This document shows, one piece after another, positions 27,001 through 39,882 of a DNA stretch of 64,000 bases (positions are counted from its first letter, which is position 1; each line of letters opens with the position of its first letter). The stretch comes from Nannobrachium achirus. Lineage: Eukaryota; Chordata; Actinopteri; Myctophiformes; Myctophidae. The position numbers and the translations under genes were made by a program. A model generated the notes under the pieces. It was not told the DNA's origin. It saw only the letters and a program-made list of their open reading frames with translations, and made no database searches. Location: contig OY997642.1 in the NCBI GenBank assembly GCA_963921795.1, forward strand, positions 37,242,340 to 37,306,339, given 5' to 3'.

Positions 27001-30000
27001 GGCAGTCCAACATTTTCATTCAATGTGAATCCATGTCTTTCAACGTATTGCTTTAATTCAAGAAGGACTTGATTTTCAATCTTTTCTCTTGGCAATTCTA
27101 CTTTTGATGTGCATTAGAAATCATCCATAAAGCTACAGTACATGACAGCAGACTGTTCTACTTCCTCTTGCTGGGATGTCAGAGAGTGTGTACTGAATAG
27201 GCAGAAAAGACAGAAAGTACTACTGTAACTACTGTATGAGTGACAGGGAAACTCTCATATACGGTAGAACAATCTGACAGACAGAGCATCCTATATGCAC
27301 CACATTTCTTGACAAACGAACAAATCTTAGCTCAGGATTTTATTTATTCTATTGAAAGTCTAACATAATATCCTTGTGGCGAATCTAAAGATAGAGGGGT
27401 ATTGGGTTATATTTGAAGGAAAAAGAATTAAAGGAGAATTCCGGACTAGGCGTTTTCTTAACTTAATCTGATGTTATGATATCCCAGAAAGAGTGGTACA
27501 GGTTTTTAGTTTGGTTTTTCATCTCGAGTCCAGCGTAGCTCCAACCGCAAGCACTGGGGCATTACGATAAATAGCTTATTTTGATCGCTCCACAATTATT
27601 ATAATTTTTTGTTTGTTTACATCTGTCTTTCATAATGTCGGAGATGTCTCCACAGAGTTTTGTCCCCTATGCCATACGGCCACTAAACCCCACCTCCCTG
27701 CTCAGAGCTACTGTGTGCTAGAGATGGATTTTTATTTAAACTTTTTCAGCCTCTACCACTGGTTAATGGATGGAATAACATCATATCACGGTAAAAAGAG
27801 CACTAATTCCCCTTTAATGCTTTGCCACGTGAAACATTTGAAGTAAAGGTATGTTTTAAATTATTCAAATGGTGGCCACTTCTGTCTTTTTTAGACATCT
27901 CCTGAATGAACCACCACAAGGACGTGGTGTCTGGTGTGTGTAGTATTCCTGTGCTTAGTGATTAAATTATTAAAATAACAGAAACTAGAAAAGTGTGCTC
28001 CTCTGAACGCAGGTCGCAGCCAGGACGGGTTGTCTACCCAGGCCTGTGCCAGCCGTGCAGTGCAGCCGTCAGGACACAGAGAAGCTGCAGGGGGAAATAG
28101 AGTTTGAGTGATAGACTGTTCACGTTTGTTGCACCCCCTATGGGCAGAAGTGAAAGAGGCTTTGTAGTGACATTTGTAGGACCCTTAAGGGTGGAAGTGT
28201 TATTTAGAGGCCTCTCAGTGTGTGATTAAAATGTGGTGTAGATTTGTTGTTGTGGCATTTCCCTCCCCCCCTCCTGCAAACTCCAGAATGTCTACCAATT
28301 TTTGTGAAAAATCTGTAGGAGTAGTATCAAAATACATTACGTACGGGAGAGAGAGATGGGGAGTGACACGCAGCAAAGGTCTTCGAGATGGGGAGTCGAA
28401 TGCTCGACTCACATGATGTCAGCCTAGGTACGCCAGCCGCCCAGGCCACATTACGTTGTCTTAATGTTTTTTGCACCACAGAATTCATCAGGGCCTGCAG
28501 GTGGTTACATTAAAAGCTCAGATTCTCTCAGTGACATCATGTGAAGCATACGTGGGCCATAAGTGGGCCAGATATGGGAATTTTCGCTATTGTTGAAACA
28601 GGGACTAAGTGGTTACATATTACAATTTACACTTTATTACTTATTACTACTTATATTAACCTTGTATGCTAACTTTTACTACCTTATTTGTAATAATATT
28701 TCGTTTTTATTAAGTTGGACACTGTAGGCACAGATTACGAAACATGTCACTGCACATGAGCATGTGACAAATATTGAATATTGAATGCAGCCTGACACAC
28801 ATTTAACGTTTATTTTAAAGTATAAATAAGTGCAAACTTGTGATTTTGATAGTGTCACATACTGCACATGTATCACAAGGCTGGAATATGAAGATCATCT
28901 AGTTAGGGACCATAATGAGGTCATAGAGCAGGTTACATTCTATAAATACTTAGTGTATATCTAGAGGAATGTGGAGCACATAGACTGTAATCTCATATGG
29001 CAAGCGTCTGTCTGTCTAAATCAGGGGTCTCAAACTGGCGGCCCGGGGGCCATTTGCGGCCCGCGAGACGATATTTTGTGGCCCCCACCTTAATATGAAA
29101 GTTTAATGTTAGTGCGGCCCGCGAGTTTTATATGAACCTCAAAACAGTTAATAATACAGTACAGTTAATAGTACAGAACATGTTCCATAAGTTAAACACA
29201 ACTTGTTTACACCAGGGTCCTTGTTCATCTTATTTTGTTTTAAAATTATAAAAAAAGACATTTGAGAAGACTGATGGGGAGATGTTAGACTGGTATGAAA
29301 CTACAGTATAATAACTAGTAAGACACCTGAGGGTGGAATGCGACCTCAGGGTGACATGCAACCTCGCCCTAAAGGGCGAGGTCGCGCCAATTCTTGACCA
29401 TCTGGCCAACCACAGCGCTCACACCCTAGGTTGGGTTGGCGATAGGGCCTTTCTGTGTGGAGTTTGCCTAAACATGGAGATGTGGTACAGAAGGACTCAT
29501 ATATGGGCATAAAAAGTATGTCATGTGACATCACTTCCTGTACAGACAGTCAGACAGACAGCCATTGACTCCGACCTAACAATGGCTACTGTCTATGACG
29601 GTAGTTCCATATGACATCTCCATGTTTAGGCCAAACAGATTCGCTCCATTTCTTCATGTATAGGTCCCGGAGAATCTCTCCGGGAGTCTCCGGCCAATAG
29701 CATGTGTTCTCCTCCCCCCACCCCCCTCTGCTCATTGGCTTCCAAAGTTTGCAGGATTGGTCCGTTTTGAACAAAATATGCCTCAAATGTGTGAAACTTT
29801 ACACGCAAATATTCTCACAGGGCCAAAGAAGAAATGCTACCCTTTTCTCATAAATGGTAAATGGTGCATTTATATAGCGCTTTTATCCAAAGCGCTTTAC
29901 AGAGATTGTGCATTACATTCACCCATTCACACACACAGTCATACACCGGTGGCGGAGGAAACCATGCAAGGCACCAACCTACTCACCGGGAGCAACTAGG

Positions 30001-32231
30001 GGTTCAGAGTCTTGCCCAAGGACCCTTCGACATTAACTCAGGGGGAGCCCGGATTCGTGCTCTAATAACGGTTTCTCTACCCCTGAGCTATACCTCATAT
30101 CATGAATGCAGCGTCCGATTGCTGTGAAAGGTGTAAGAATAAATGGTAGCCCTTTTCCATTGGCCTACTATAGCGTCTGACCGGATGGAGGCCTGGTTTA
30201 CATATGTTTTAGTCCTGTCCCCATTTACTAGATTTCTGGACAGATATTTTTAAATCCCATTCTGTCATATGGGAAGTCCCATCCAGTCCTCATACGGCCT
30301 GTTTGGTGTTCCCGTCAGGGACTATTATATCTTAATAGAATTATGTCCTTCACCTCTCTCTTAGCTAGATGCCTTATACTCCTTAAATGAAAACATGTGT
30401 CTCCACCCACCCATAATAGATGGATCAAGGGTGTATTATTTTTTACCTAAAAAAAGCTAGATTAGATTTTCGCTTTACTTTACTTTTGAACGAACATGGA
30501 CACCTTTTGAGGGCTGTGTAAAGACCTGTCACAGTTGTTCTAGAGGAGTGACATTATGAATCATAACATGGTGTAATTTGTACTGTACTTACAAACGTAG
30601 GCCAGCACACACACAGTTGTTTGCTATTTTTTTATTGTATTCTTTTTTTGCTGTTTTTATTTATTTATTTCGACTCATATTTGATTCCTTGCGCCGACCG
30701 AGTGTAGCGGTTAGATCACACACCTTTCATGTGGATGGTCGTCAGTTCAAACCCTGCCTGGGATCAACGTCAGCTAGGGCATGCGGTTGCAACAGGTTCC
30801 TTATGCCAGTTAAAATGGGTTCAGATCTGAGGATCTGAGTCAGAAACCTGTCCTGGAAGTGATTCTCCAGACGTAAAAAACAAACATACTGTATTTTTCC
30901 TTTATCCCAACTTTTTTGGATTGATAGATGAAGTTACTTTTTAGGGGGGTTGCTACTGTATAATAACATAATGTTAACGTCATTGAGAGATGTATGTCTT
31001 ACTATAACAAAAGATGATGATCACATATGGCCTTGTGGTTTAAGGTTTTGAGTACTGCCAGCCCAGCAGCATTACAGACTTATGTTGTGAAACTTGATTC
31101 TCTTTTGAAAAGTGTCAGTAGTAATGCCAGAAGGATATTTGCATTTCTATATCATTTACATATTTTTCCAGATCCAAGTATACCATCTGCGCTACATAAC
31201 ATACAGTACTTTAAATGATGTACTATAAATAAATTAAGCACAAAACAGATTCGGCTCAAACATGATCTTCTAAAAGGTGCTGAGGATTGAATTAAACTCT
31301 ACATTTGGTTTCAAAGCCTTGATAAAACTTGAAGGAAATTCCCACATAAAAACAAGTATTTCACAGAGTCTAAAAAAGTGGAACTTGGAATTGTGAAGGC
31401 TCACCTTTGGCTGGCAGAGTAGACCATCTACAGTACATCTACTATATTGCAAACACACACTATAAACCTGTCTTTAAAACACCTACTAGCCACAAATGTG
31501 AATCACCCAAATGATCAAATTAACCAATTTAAATCAACGTCAATGTTCAAAGTTTCAATTACAAAATAAAGTTGTCAAGCACAGTGCATTGTCAGCTTTA
31601 AAACTGGCAATTCAAAACACAAATATTTTCTGAATGTCTTTGTTTTCCTTTACAGTTTTGCTTGTGATTCTGAAAAAATATATAAAGATCAAATGCAAAT
31701 TACTGTACTGTATTTGTGAAACAATTAAGCTGACATCTTATATGTCATATGGTGAGTCATGTCGTCGGGTCATGTCGATTGTAGTCTCGCCAGAATAATC
31801 TATACTCCAACTAGATTCATGATTGTTTATGATTTATATTTTCTTTTCTCAACTGCAAAGACAAGACGGACGCAGGGGGAAAGGCCGCTTCACCCCCAGA
31901 TCGGTTTCAGCGGTAACGGAAGCATTTGAAAATTGTGGGAGGCAACAGTCTGGCTCGAAAGAGACTATGACATCATTGAAACCTTTAGTTTAGATCTCTA
32001 CTAAACTAGAAGTTGTTTTTTCTACACCAATTTTATATTGCACACAGTCCACACAAAGAGACTACAGCATCACATAGGACACGCCTTCAGTCAAAGCTAG
32101 TCTGACCACCCATCCCACATTTTGCATGACAGTCCCGAAAATAGAAAAAGTTTGTCCCACATCCAGCATGAACAGAATAAGGACTTGCATTAGAATAATC
32201 ATGGTTAAAAATAAACAAGTGGGAAAGAGAC

Positions 32232-32311
<80 letters not shown>

Positions 32312-34108
32312 TAAAAAAAGTGAAATAAGTTCACTGATGACACTACAGGAGAGAGTTTGAGAATGCAATACGAATAATAATGCAAGTAGAACAACCTGGC
32401 TCTTAACATCAACAAGACCAAAGAGCTGAGTGGAATATGGAGACAGGATTCTGCGCGACAGCATCGTTAAGATTATTGGGTCAGTGCAACCTCAGGCCCC
32501 TGAGGTTGCTCACAGGAGCGTGCACCAGTGGCCAGTCAAGAAGTGACTGTTCAAATTTCAACTTGTCAAGCCTGCAAGCTAGACAGAGGCACAAGGTCAG
32601 TTGCAAATAATTGCAAAATTGCATAATGTGAAAGGGGGAATCCTATTTCTTCTGTCTGGATCTTTTGTCTGTCTGCCAATTTTTTTAATTGATTACTCAC
32701 ACCATGGAGACATGGAGATTTATTTGTATTTGTCGCATTCCTAAGACGAAACATTTATTATAGTTCGTCTTAGGAATATTATAATTACCCCCGTTGATTC
32801 AGGATGAGGACCCAAATGCATTTGGGTCCCCATCCAGAATCAATGGGCTGTACATTTATTGTAATCAAATTATTGTCTTAGGAATGCGACAAAAAACAAG
32901 AAATATTATTGTACGTCTTTATGGAGTAATTAATCAATATAGGGGGAAAAAAACATTTTGGGGGTGGACTACTCCTTTAAGTAAAAGATCATGGACACAA
33001 GAAGCCGAAATTAATTTTCGTCATTCATGAGAGACTCTCGGAGTAGAACCGATACTCCTTGACTTGGAAAAGAGCCATGGGTGGTTCGGGCATCTAGTAT
33101 GGATGCCTCCCGTGCATCTCCCTAGGGAGGTCCTGACTGCACGTCCCAGACCAAGGACCAGATGGGAGGATTTTAACTCCGCACTGGCATTGGAACGCCT
33201 CGGATCCCCCAGGAGGAAGTTGCTAATGTTGCTCTGGAAAGGGACGTCTGGAGCTCTTTGTTGGAACTGTTAGTGAACCGATTTCTAGATGGATGGATGG
33301 ATGGATGGATGGATGGATAATGTCAACAGTCAGTGCCTGGTTGGGTCTATTGATTGAGCCATCATAGTAATCTTGCAGTGTTTCCCCTAGGTTTACTGCT
33401 TTGGGGGGGATTGGCCGTAGCGAGTACGTTCTAGACCTCTTTGTTAATAGTGCCTTTGGATTACTACTATTGTGATTTGGTATACTAATTTGGCTGTTAA
33501 TGGAACCACGGATCTTGGGAACCACTCCAAAAGATCATCAGATGCCGTTTGTGTTCTATTCATTCATCAATTGAAGATTAAAGGGATAGTTCACCAACAA
33601 TATGACTTTTTCTATCGATTACTCACCCCATGCAGACATGAATTCATGTTTGTGTCGTATTCCTAAGCTAAGTAGACTCTTTGTGTATTCATAGGGAACA
33701 AAGCAGGCTCTTTGTGTCTCCATCAAATTATTGGCTTAGGAATGCGACAAAAACAAAAAAATAGACACCTCTAATATTCCTTCTTATGTGGGAAATCTTA
33801 TCTGGGATATTGAAATGCACAGGTTCCATTTCCTTTAAAGTGGTCTTGGACAGGTGCACAGAAATAATTGGCTGGGAATAAGTAGGTCGGGAGTGGCTTA
33901 TTGTCGGTATCAGCTGGTAAGACGCAGGAGTCTGTCCCCGTTATAATGCGTTAGACCCCTGGGAGATAGATTGCTGAGGTGGAGCGCCACACCTACCATC
34001 AGCTCCCAGTACTTGCTGCACGACTTAACGCACCCAAGCCATGCTTCTCATACGCAGAGCCAATGAAACAACATGGAACCAAAAAAATCACACCCGTGTG
34101 AAGTGGAG

Positions 34109-34170
<62 letters not shown>

Positions 34171-34853
34171 ATCATGTGTACCGATTTTTGTGACATTTGA
34201 AGAAAATATGTAGGAAAAGGAGCAAAAAGTGTGTTTTGGAGAAAATTCAAGATGGCGGAAAATCTATCATGGCGCAAATGGGCGTGGCCTATATGGGGAG
34301 ATGCGTCATGACCCAAGGAATCCAGGGAAAAAATATTTTTAATTTTCCGACCTACGGTTCAAGAGTTACAGGCCAAAACGTAAAGTGGGGTGTTATGGCG
34401 CCACCATGCGGCCAAATGACACAAGTATTTTTTATTTAATCCTTGAAATCATTATGAACCTCCTCTCCAAGTCTTGAAACTCTAGCCCCTATGGTTTGCG
34501 AGAGACAAATAATTGAATGTGAGTTTTTGCAATTCCCATTATAAGTCAATGGGGAAAATTAATTCACTAATAAATTAATATCAATTAAACTATAGAACCT
34601 TTCTCTTAGAAAAGTAATAGCCCACGATTCCCGAGTAAGCCGGTCGATTTGACATATGGCGCGAGTGTGTGGTGGCAAAACTGTGGGAATAGTGGCGTGC
34701 CGAAGTTTAGGAAGTTCAGGCTACATACAGACACACAGACAGACACACACACAGACACACACACAGACCCACAGACCCACACAGCCACGTATAGGGAGCC
34801 TGTGCTTCACACAGCTCCAAAAGAAGAAAAAATCACACCCGTGTGAAGTGGAG

Positions 34854-34917
<64 letters not shown>

Positions 34918-37900
34918 CATGTGTACCGATTTTTGTGACATTTGAAGAAAATATGTAGGAAAAGGAGCAAAAAGTGTGTTTTGGAGAAAATTCAAGATGG
35001 CGGAAAATCTATCCTGGCGCAAATGGGCGTGGCCTATATGGGGAGATGCGTCTTGACCCAAGGAATCCAGGGAAAAAATAAGTTTAATTTTCCGATCTAC
35101 GGTTCAAGAGTTACGGGGCAAAACGTAAAGTGGGCCGTTATAGCGCCACCATGAGGCCAAGTGATGTAATTATTTTTCGATTCATTCTTAAAATCATTAT
35201 GAATCTCCTCTCCAAGGTTTGAAACTGTAGCTCCTATGGTTTACGAGAGAAAAATACTTGAAAGTGATTTCTTGCATTGTCCCATTATAAGTCAATGGGG
35301 ACAATTAAGCGTCGTTTTTGGCCGATTACGTCAGCATGGTAAGGCGGATCGGAACGAAAGGTAATAGAACACCATTCCCGGCCGAGCCGCACATTTTGAT
35401 GTATATATTGCGCGAGTGGCGTAAATGGTGCGGCACTAGTTACGCGCCGAAGTCAGGCTACATACAGACACACAGACAGACACACACACAGACCCACACA
35501 GCCACGTATAGGGAGCTGCACACAGCTCCAAAAACTTTACTCACCCCAGACTTGAATTCATGGATTCATGGAGTAATCAATAGAAAACATGTCATTTTGG
35601 GGGTGAACTATCACTTTAATTTAGGAAGAAACGCTATCGCACACTGTGCCACTAGGGCAGCCATAGCTGAATGGGTAGAGACCAAGCCCCCAGACACCAG
35701 GGGCAGTGGTGCTTTGGGATTTTTTTTTCCGGGCGGACGGTCATTTATTGACGTCACGTGCACGCGCGTGCACGCGCCTCTAGAGGCTATTTAGATAGAA
35801 AGGATGTCAGCAGATCTAATGGTGGGAAAACAATAGTTTTCTAGCCTTAATTACATTTGCATTGTTACTTAAGATTTTATGTTCTACTTTCTTTAAATTC
35901 ATTTAGAAAATACAGCGCTGCAGTAGGATAGAGAAACAAAGTTTGCCTTGAACGAATCTCAAACACTAAACTAGAATTGACAGAGTCAATTTTTACAAGT
36001 GTGCCTGCAGCTCGCTAAATGTGCGAGTTTGGACGGTGAGGCAATCCACCAAGTTGTCTGTGTTAAGTTTTGAGAGGGTCATTCCACCTGAAAAACGCGT
36101 TCTGGCACGAAACGGTTACGTTTTGCGCTTTGTGACGCCCCCTACGGGTCGAAGTGGAAATGCTTTTGGGGATCTGTTGAGTATGCAACCCGCGACCTGT
36201 GGTTGAAATTCAGTGTTGACTCGACCTTTTGTTTGTGATTTATGGCAATTTTTTGCCAAACGGGCCCCTCCCGCTAAATTTGGCAGCCTGTTACGAACGA
36301 ACGGTATGGACTATCGAAATATCCCTTGACTATGTTTATTGCGTGGGTTCCTAGATCAATTGTACCCATTTTTGTGACATTTGACAAAAATATGTAGGAA
36401 AAGGAGCAAAAAGTGTGTTTTGGAGAAAATTCAAAATGGCGGAAAATCTATCCTGACGCAAATGGGCGGGGCCTATATGGGGAGATGCGTCTCGACCCAA
36501 GGAATCCAGGGAAAAAATATTTTGAATTTTCCGACCTACGGTTCAAGAGTTACGAGGCAAGTGGTCCATTATAGCGCCACCATGTGGCCGAGTGGAAATG
36601 CTTTTGGGGATTCGTTGAGTATGTCACCCCTGACCTTTGGTTGAAATTCAGTGTTGACTCGACGTTTTGTTTGTGATTTATGGCTATTGTTTGCGAAACG
36701 GGCCCCTCCCGCTAACTTTGGAAGCCTGTTACGAACGAACGGAATGGACTATCGATATATCCCTTGAGTATGTTCATTGCATGGGTTCATAGATCATGTG
36801 TACCGATCTTTGTGACATTTGAAGAAAATATGTAGGAAAAAGAGCAAAAAGTGTGTTTTGGAAAAAATTCAAGATGGCGGAAAATCTAGCAAATGGGCGT
36901 GGCCTATATGGAGAGATGCGTCTCGACCCAAGGAATCCAGGGAAAAAAATATTTTTATTTTCCGATCTACGGTTCAAGAGTTACAGGGCAAAATGTAAAG
37001 TGGGCCGTTATAGCGCCACCATGAGGCCGAGTGATGTAATTATTTTTCGATACATTCTTAAAATCATTATGAATCTCCTCTCCGAGGTTTGAAACTGTAG
37101 CTTCTATGCTTTGCGAGAGAAAAATACTTGAATGTGATTTCTTGCATTGTCCCATTATAAGTCAATGGGGACAATTAAGCGTTGTTTTTAGCCGATTACG
37201 TCGCCATGGTAAGGCGGATCGGAACGAAAGGTAATAGCACACCATTCCCGACCGAGCCGCACGTTTTGATGTATATATTGTGCGGGTGGCGTAAATGGTG
37301 CGGCACTAGTTACGCGCCGAAGTTTTCGTCTGTCCGTCCGTCTGTCATCCTGTCCGACATAAGTTTGAGCGATAACAATAAGTCTGCCCATGCTATGCAT
37401 AGGCACACTTAATAACTAGAATTGACAGAGTCAATTTTTACAAGTGTGCCTGCAGCTCGCTAAATGTGCGAGTTTGGACGGTGAGGCAATCCACCAAGTC
37501 GTCTGTGTTAAGTTTTGAGAGGGTCGTTCCACCTGAAAAACGCATTCTGGCGCGAAACGGTTACGTTTTGCGCGTTTGTGACGCCCCCTACGGGTCGAAG
37601 TGGAAATGCTTTTGGGGATCTGTTGAGTATGCCACCCGCGATCTGTGGTTGAAATTCAGTGTTGACTCGACCTTTTGTTTGTGATTTATGGCAAGTTTTT
37701 GCCAAACGGGCCCCTCCCGCTAAATTTGGCAGCCTGTTACGAACGAACGGTATGAACTATCGAAATATCCCTTGACTATGTTTATTGCGTGGCTTCCTAG
37801 ATCAAGTGTACCCATTTTTGTGACATTTGACGAAAATATGTAGGAAAAGGAGCAAAAAGTGTGTTTTGGAGAAAATTCAAAATGGCGGAAAATCTATCCT

Positions 37901-39433
37901 GACGCAAATGGGCGTCAGGAGATATGCGGAGATGCGTCTTGACCCAAGGAATCCAGGGAAAAAATAATTTTAATTTTCCGACCTACGGTTCAAGAGTTAC
38001 GAGGCAAGTGGTCCGTTATAGCGCCACCATGTGGCCAAGTGGAAATGCTTTTGGGGATTCATTGAGTATGCCACCCCCGACCTTTGGTTGAAATTCAGTG
38101 TTGACTCGACCTTTTGTTTGTGATTTATGGCTATTGTTTGCGAAACGGGCCCCTCCCGCTAACTTTGGAATCTCGTTACGAACGAACGGTAAGGACTATC
38201 GAAATATCCCTTGAATAGGTTCATTGCATGGGTTCATGGATCATGTGTACCGCTTTTTGTGTGATTTGAAGAACTTCTGTGGGAAAAGGAGCAAAAAGTG
38301 TGTTTTGGAGAAAATTCAAGATGGCGGAAAATCTATCCTGGCGCAAATGGGCGTGGCCTATATGGGGAGATGCGTCTCAACCCAAGGAATCTAGGGAAAA
38401 AATAATTTAAATTTTTCGACCTACGGTTCAACAGTTACGAGGCAAAACATGAAGTGGGCCGTTATCATGAGGCCGAGTGATGTAATTATTTTTCGATACA
38501 TTCTTAAAATCATTATGAATCTCCTCTCCGAGGTTTGAAACTGTAGCTCCTATGCTTTGCGAGAGAAAAATACTTGAATGTGATTTCTTGCATTGTCCCA
38601 TTATAAGTCAATGGGGACAATTAAGCGTCGTTTTTGGCCGATTACGTTTTGATGTATATATTGCGGGGGTGGCGTAAATGGTGCGGCACTAGTTACGCGC
38701 CGAAGTTTACGTCTGTCCGTCCGTCCGTCATCCTGTCCGACATAAATATGAGCGATAACAATAAGTCTGCCCATGCTATGCATAGGCACACTTAATAACA
38801 CAGTAATGGATGAGTAAGGTACACACACACATCGACACATGCACATGCAGTCACAGCTGGAAACCTAAGTAGGCTATATATCCATATGAATAGAGGCTTG
38901 ATTGAGGACGCTCACACATTCACCACTAGAAACCTGTTATGCATAGTAGTAGCTGATTAAAGTATTGCTTGTAGTTATCGCGGATTCGCGGGGTGGGGGG
39001 TTGTCGCGGCTCTCGCGGGGGGGGGGGGGGGGGGTATGCACGCGTTTACACGCTCGTGCACCGTTCGGTGCCGTCCGTGCGCGTGCATGTGGGGAAATAT
39101 TTCCGGCCACACGGCGTCCGGTCGCGTCCGGCCCCCAAAGCACTACTGACCAGGGGGAGGGCTGAAGCCAAATTGGTGGCCGTTTGAGGTACTGCAGCTT
39201 TTTCACAGATGGACAATTAAAAATAATTGTGTTAACTTATAACAGTCGGAAGTTACAGCATATTACACTGCTACTGCAATAGGATTTCAAGTCAAGTATT
39301 TTGCAAGTCATATTTAATGCATTGTATGCATACATAATTATAAACCGTAAGGGTGTTCCTCAAGTGCTGGCCAGGGACTGGATAGCCACATATTAAAATA
39401 TTCCCAGCCAGTGGCCTTTTCCCTCCACTAAGT

Positions 39434-39476
<43 letters not shown>

Positions 39477-39706
39477 GTCTGGACTTTAAGTCTTGTCAGT
39501 TTGGAAGTTTCAGCATATTACACTGCTACTACAGTTCCAATCCATATTTTGCAAGTCATATTTCATGCATTGTATGCATACAGAATTATAAACGGTAAGG
39601 GTGTACCTGAAGTGCTGGCCAGGGACTGGATAGCCACATATTAAAATATTCCCAGCCAGTGGCCTTTTCCCTCCACTAAGTACACACACACACGCACGCA
39701 CACGCG

Positions 39707-39774
<68 letters not shown>

Positions 39775-39788
39775 TACACGCACGCACG

Positions 39789-39882
<94 letters not shown>

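Noticed and set aside
30692..30775. tRNA gene
   Set aside because: A- and B-box-like phrases but no cloverleaf; also rejected for 12295, 13430 and 41318, which are SINE heads.
32062..32421. Ser-Leu / Arg-Glu repeat frames
   Set aside because: Translation of a (GA)n tract; no domain on either side.
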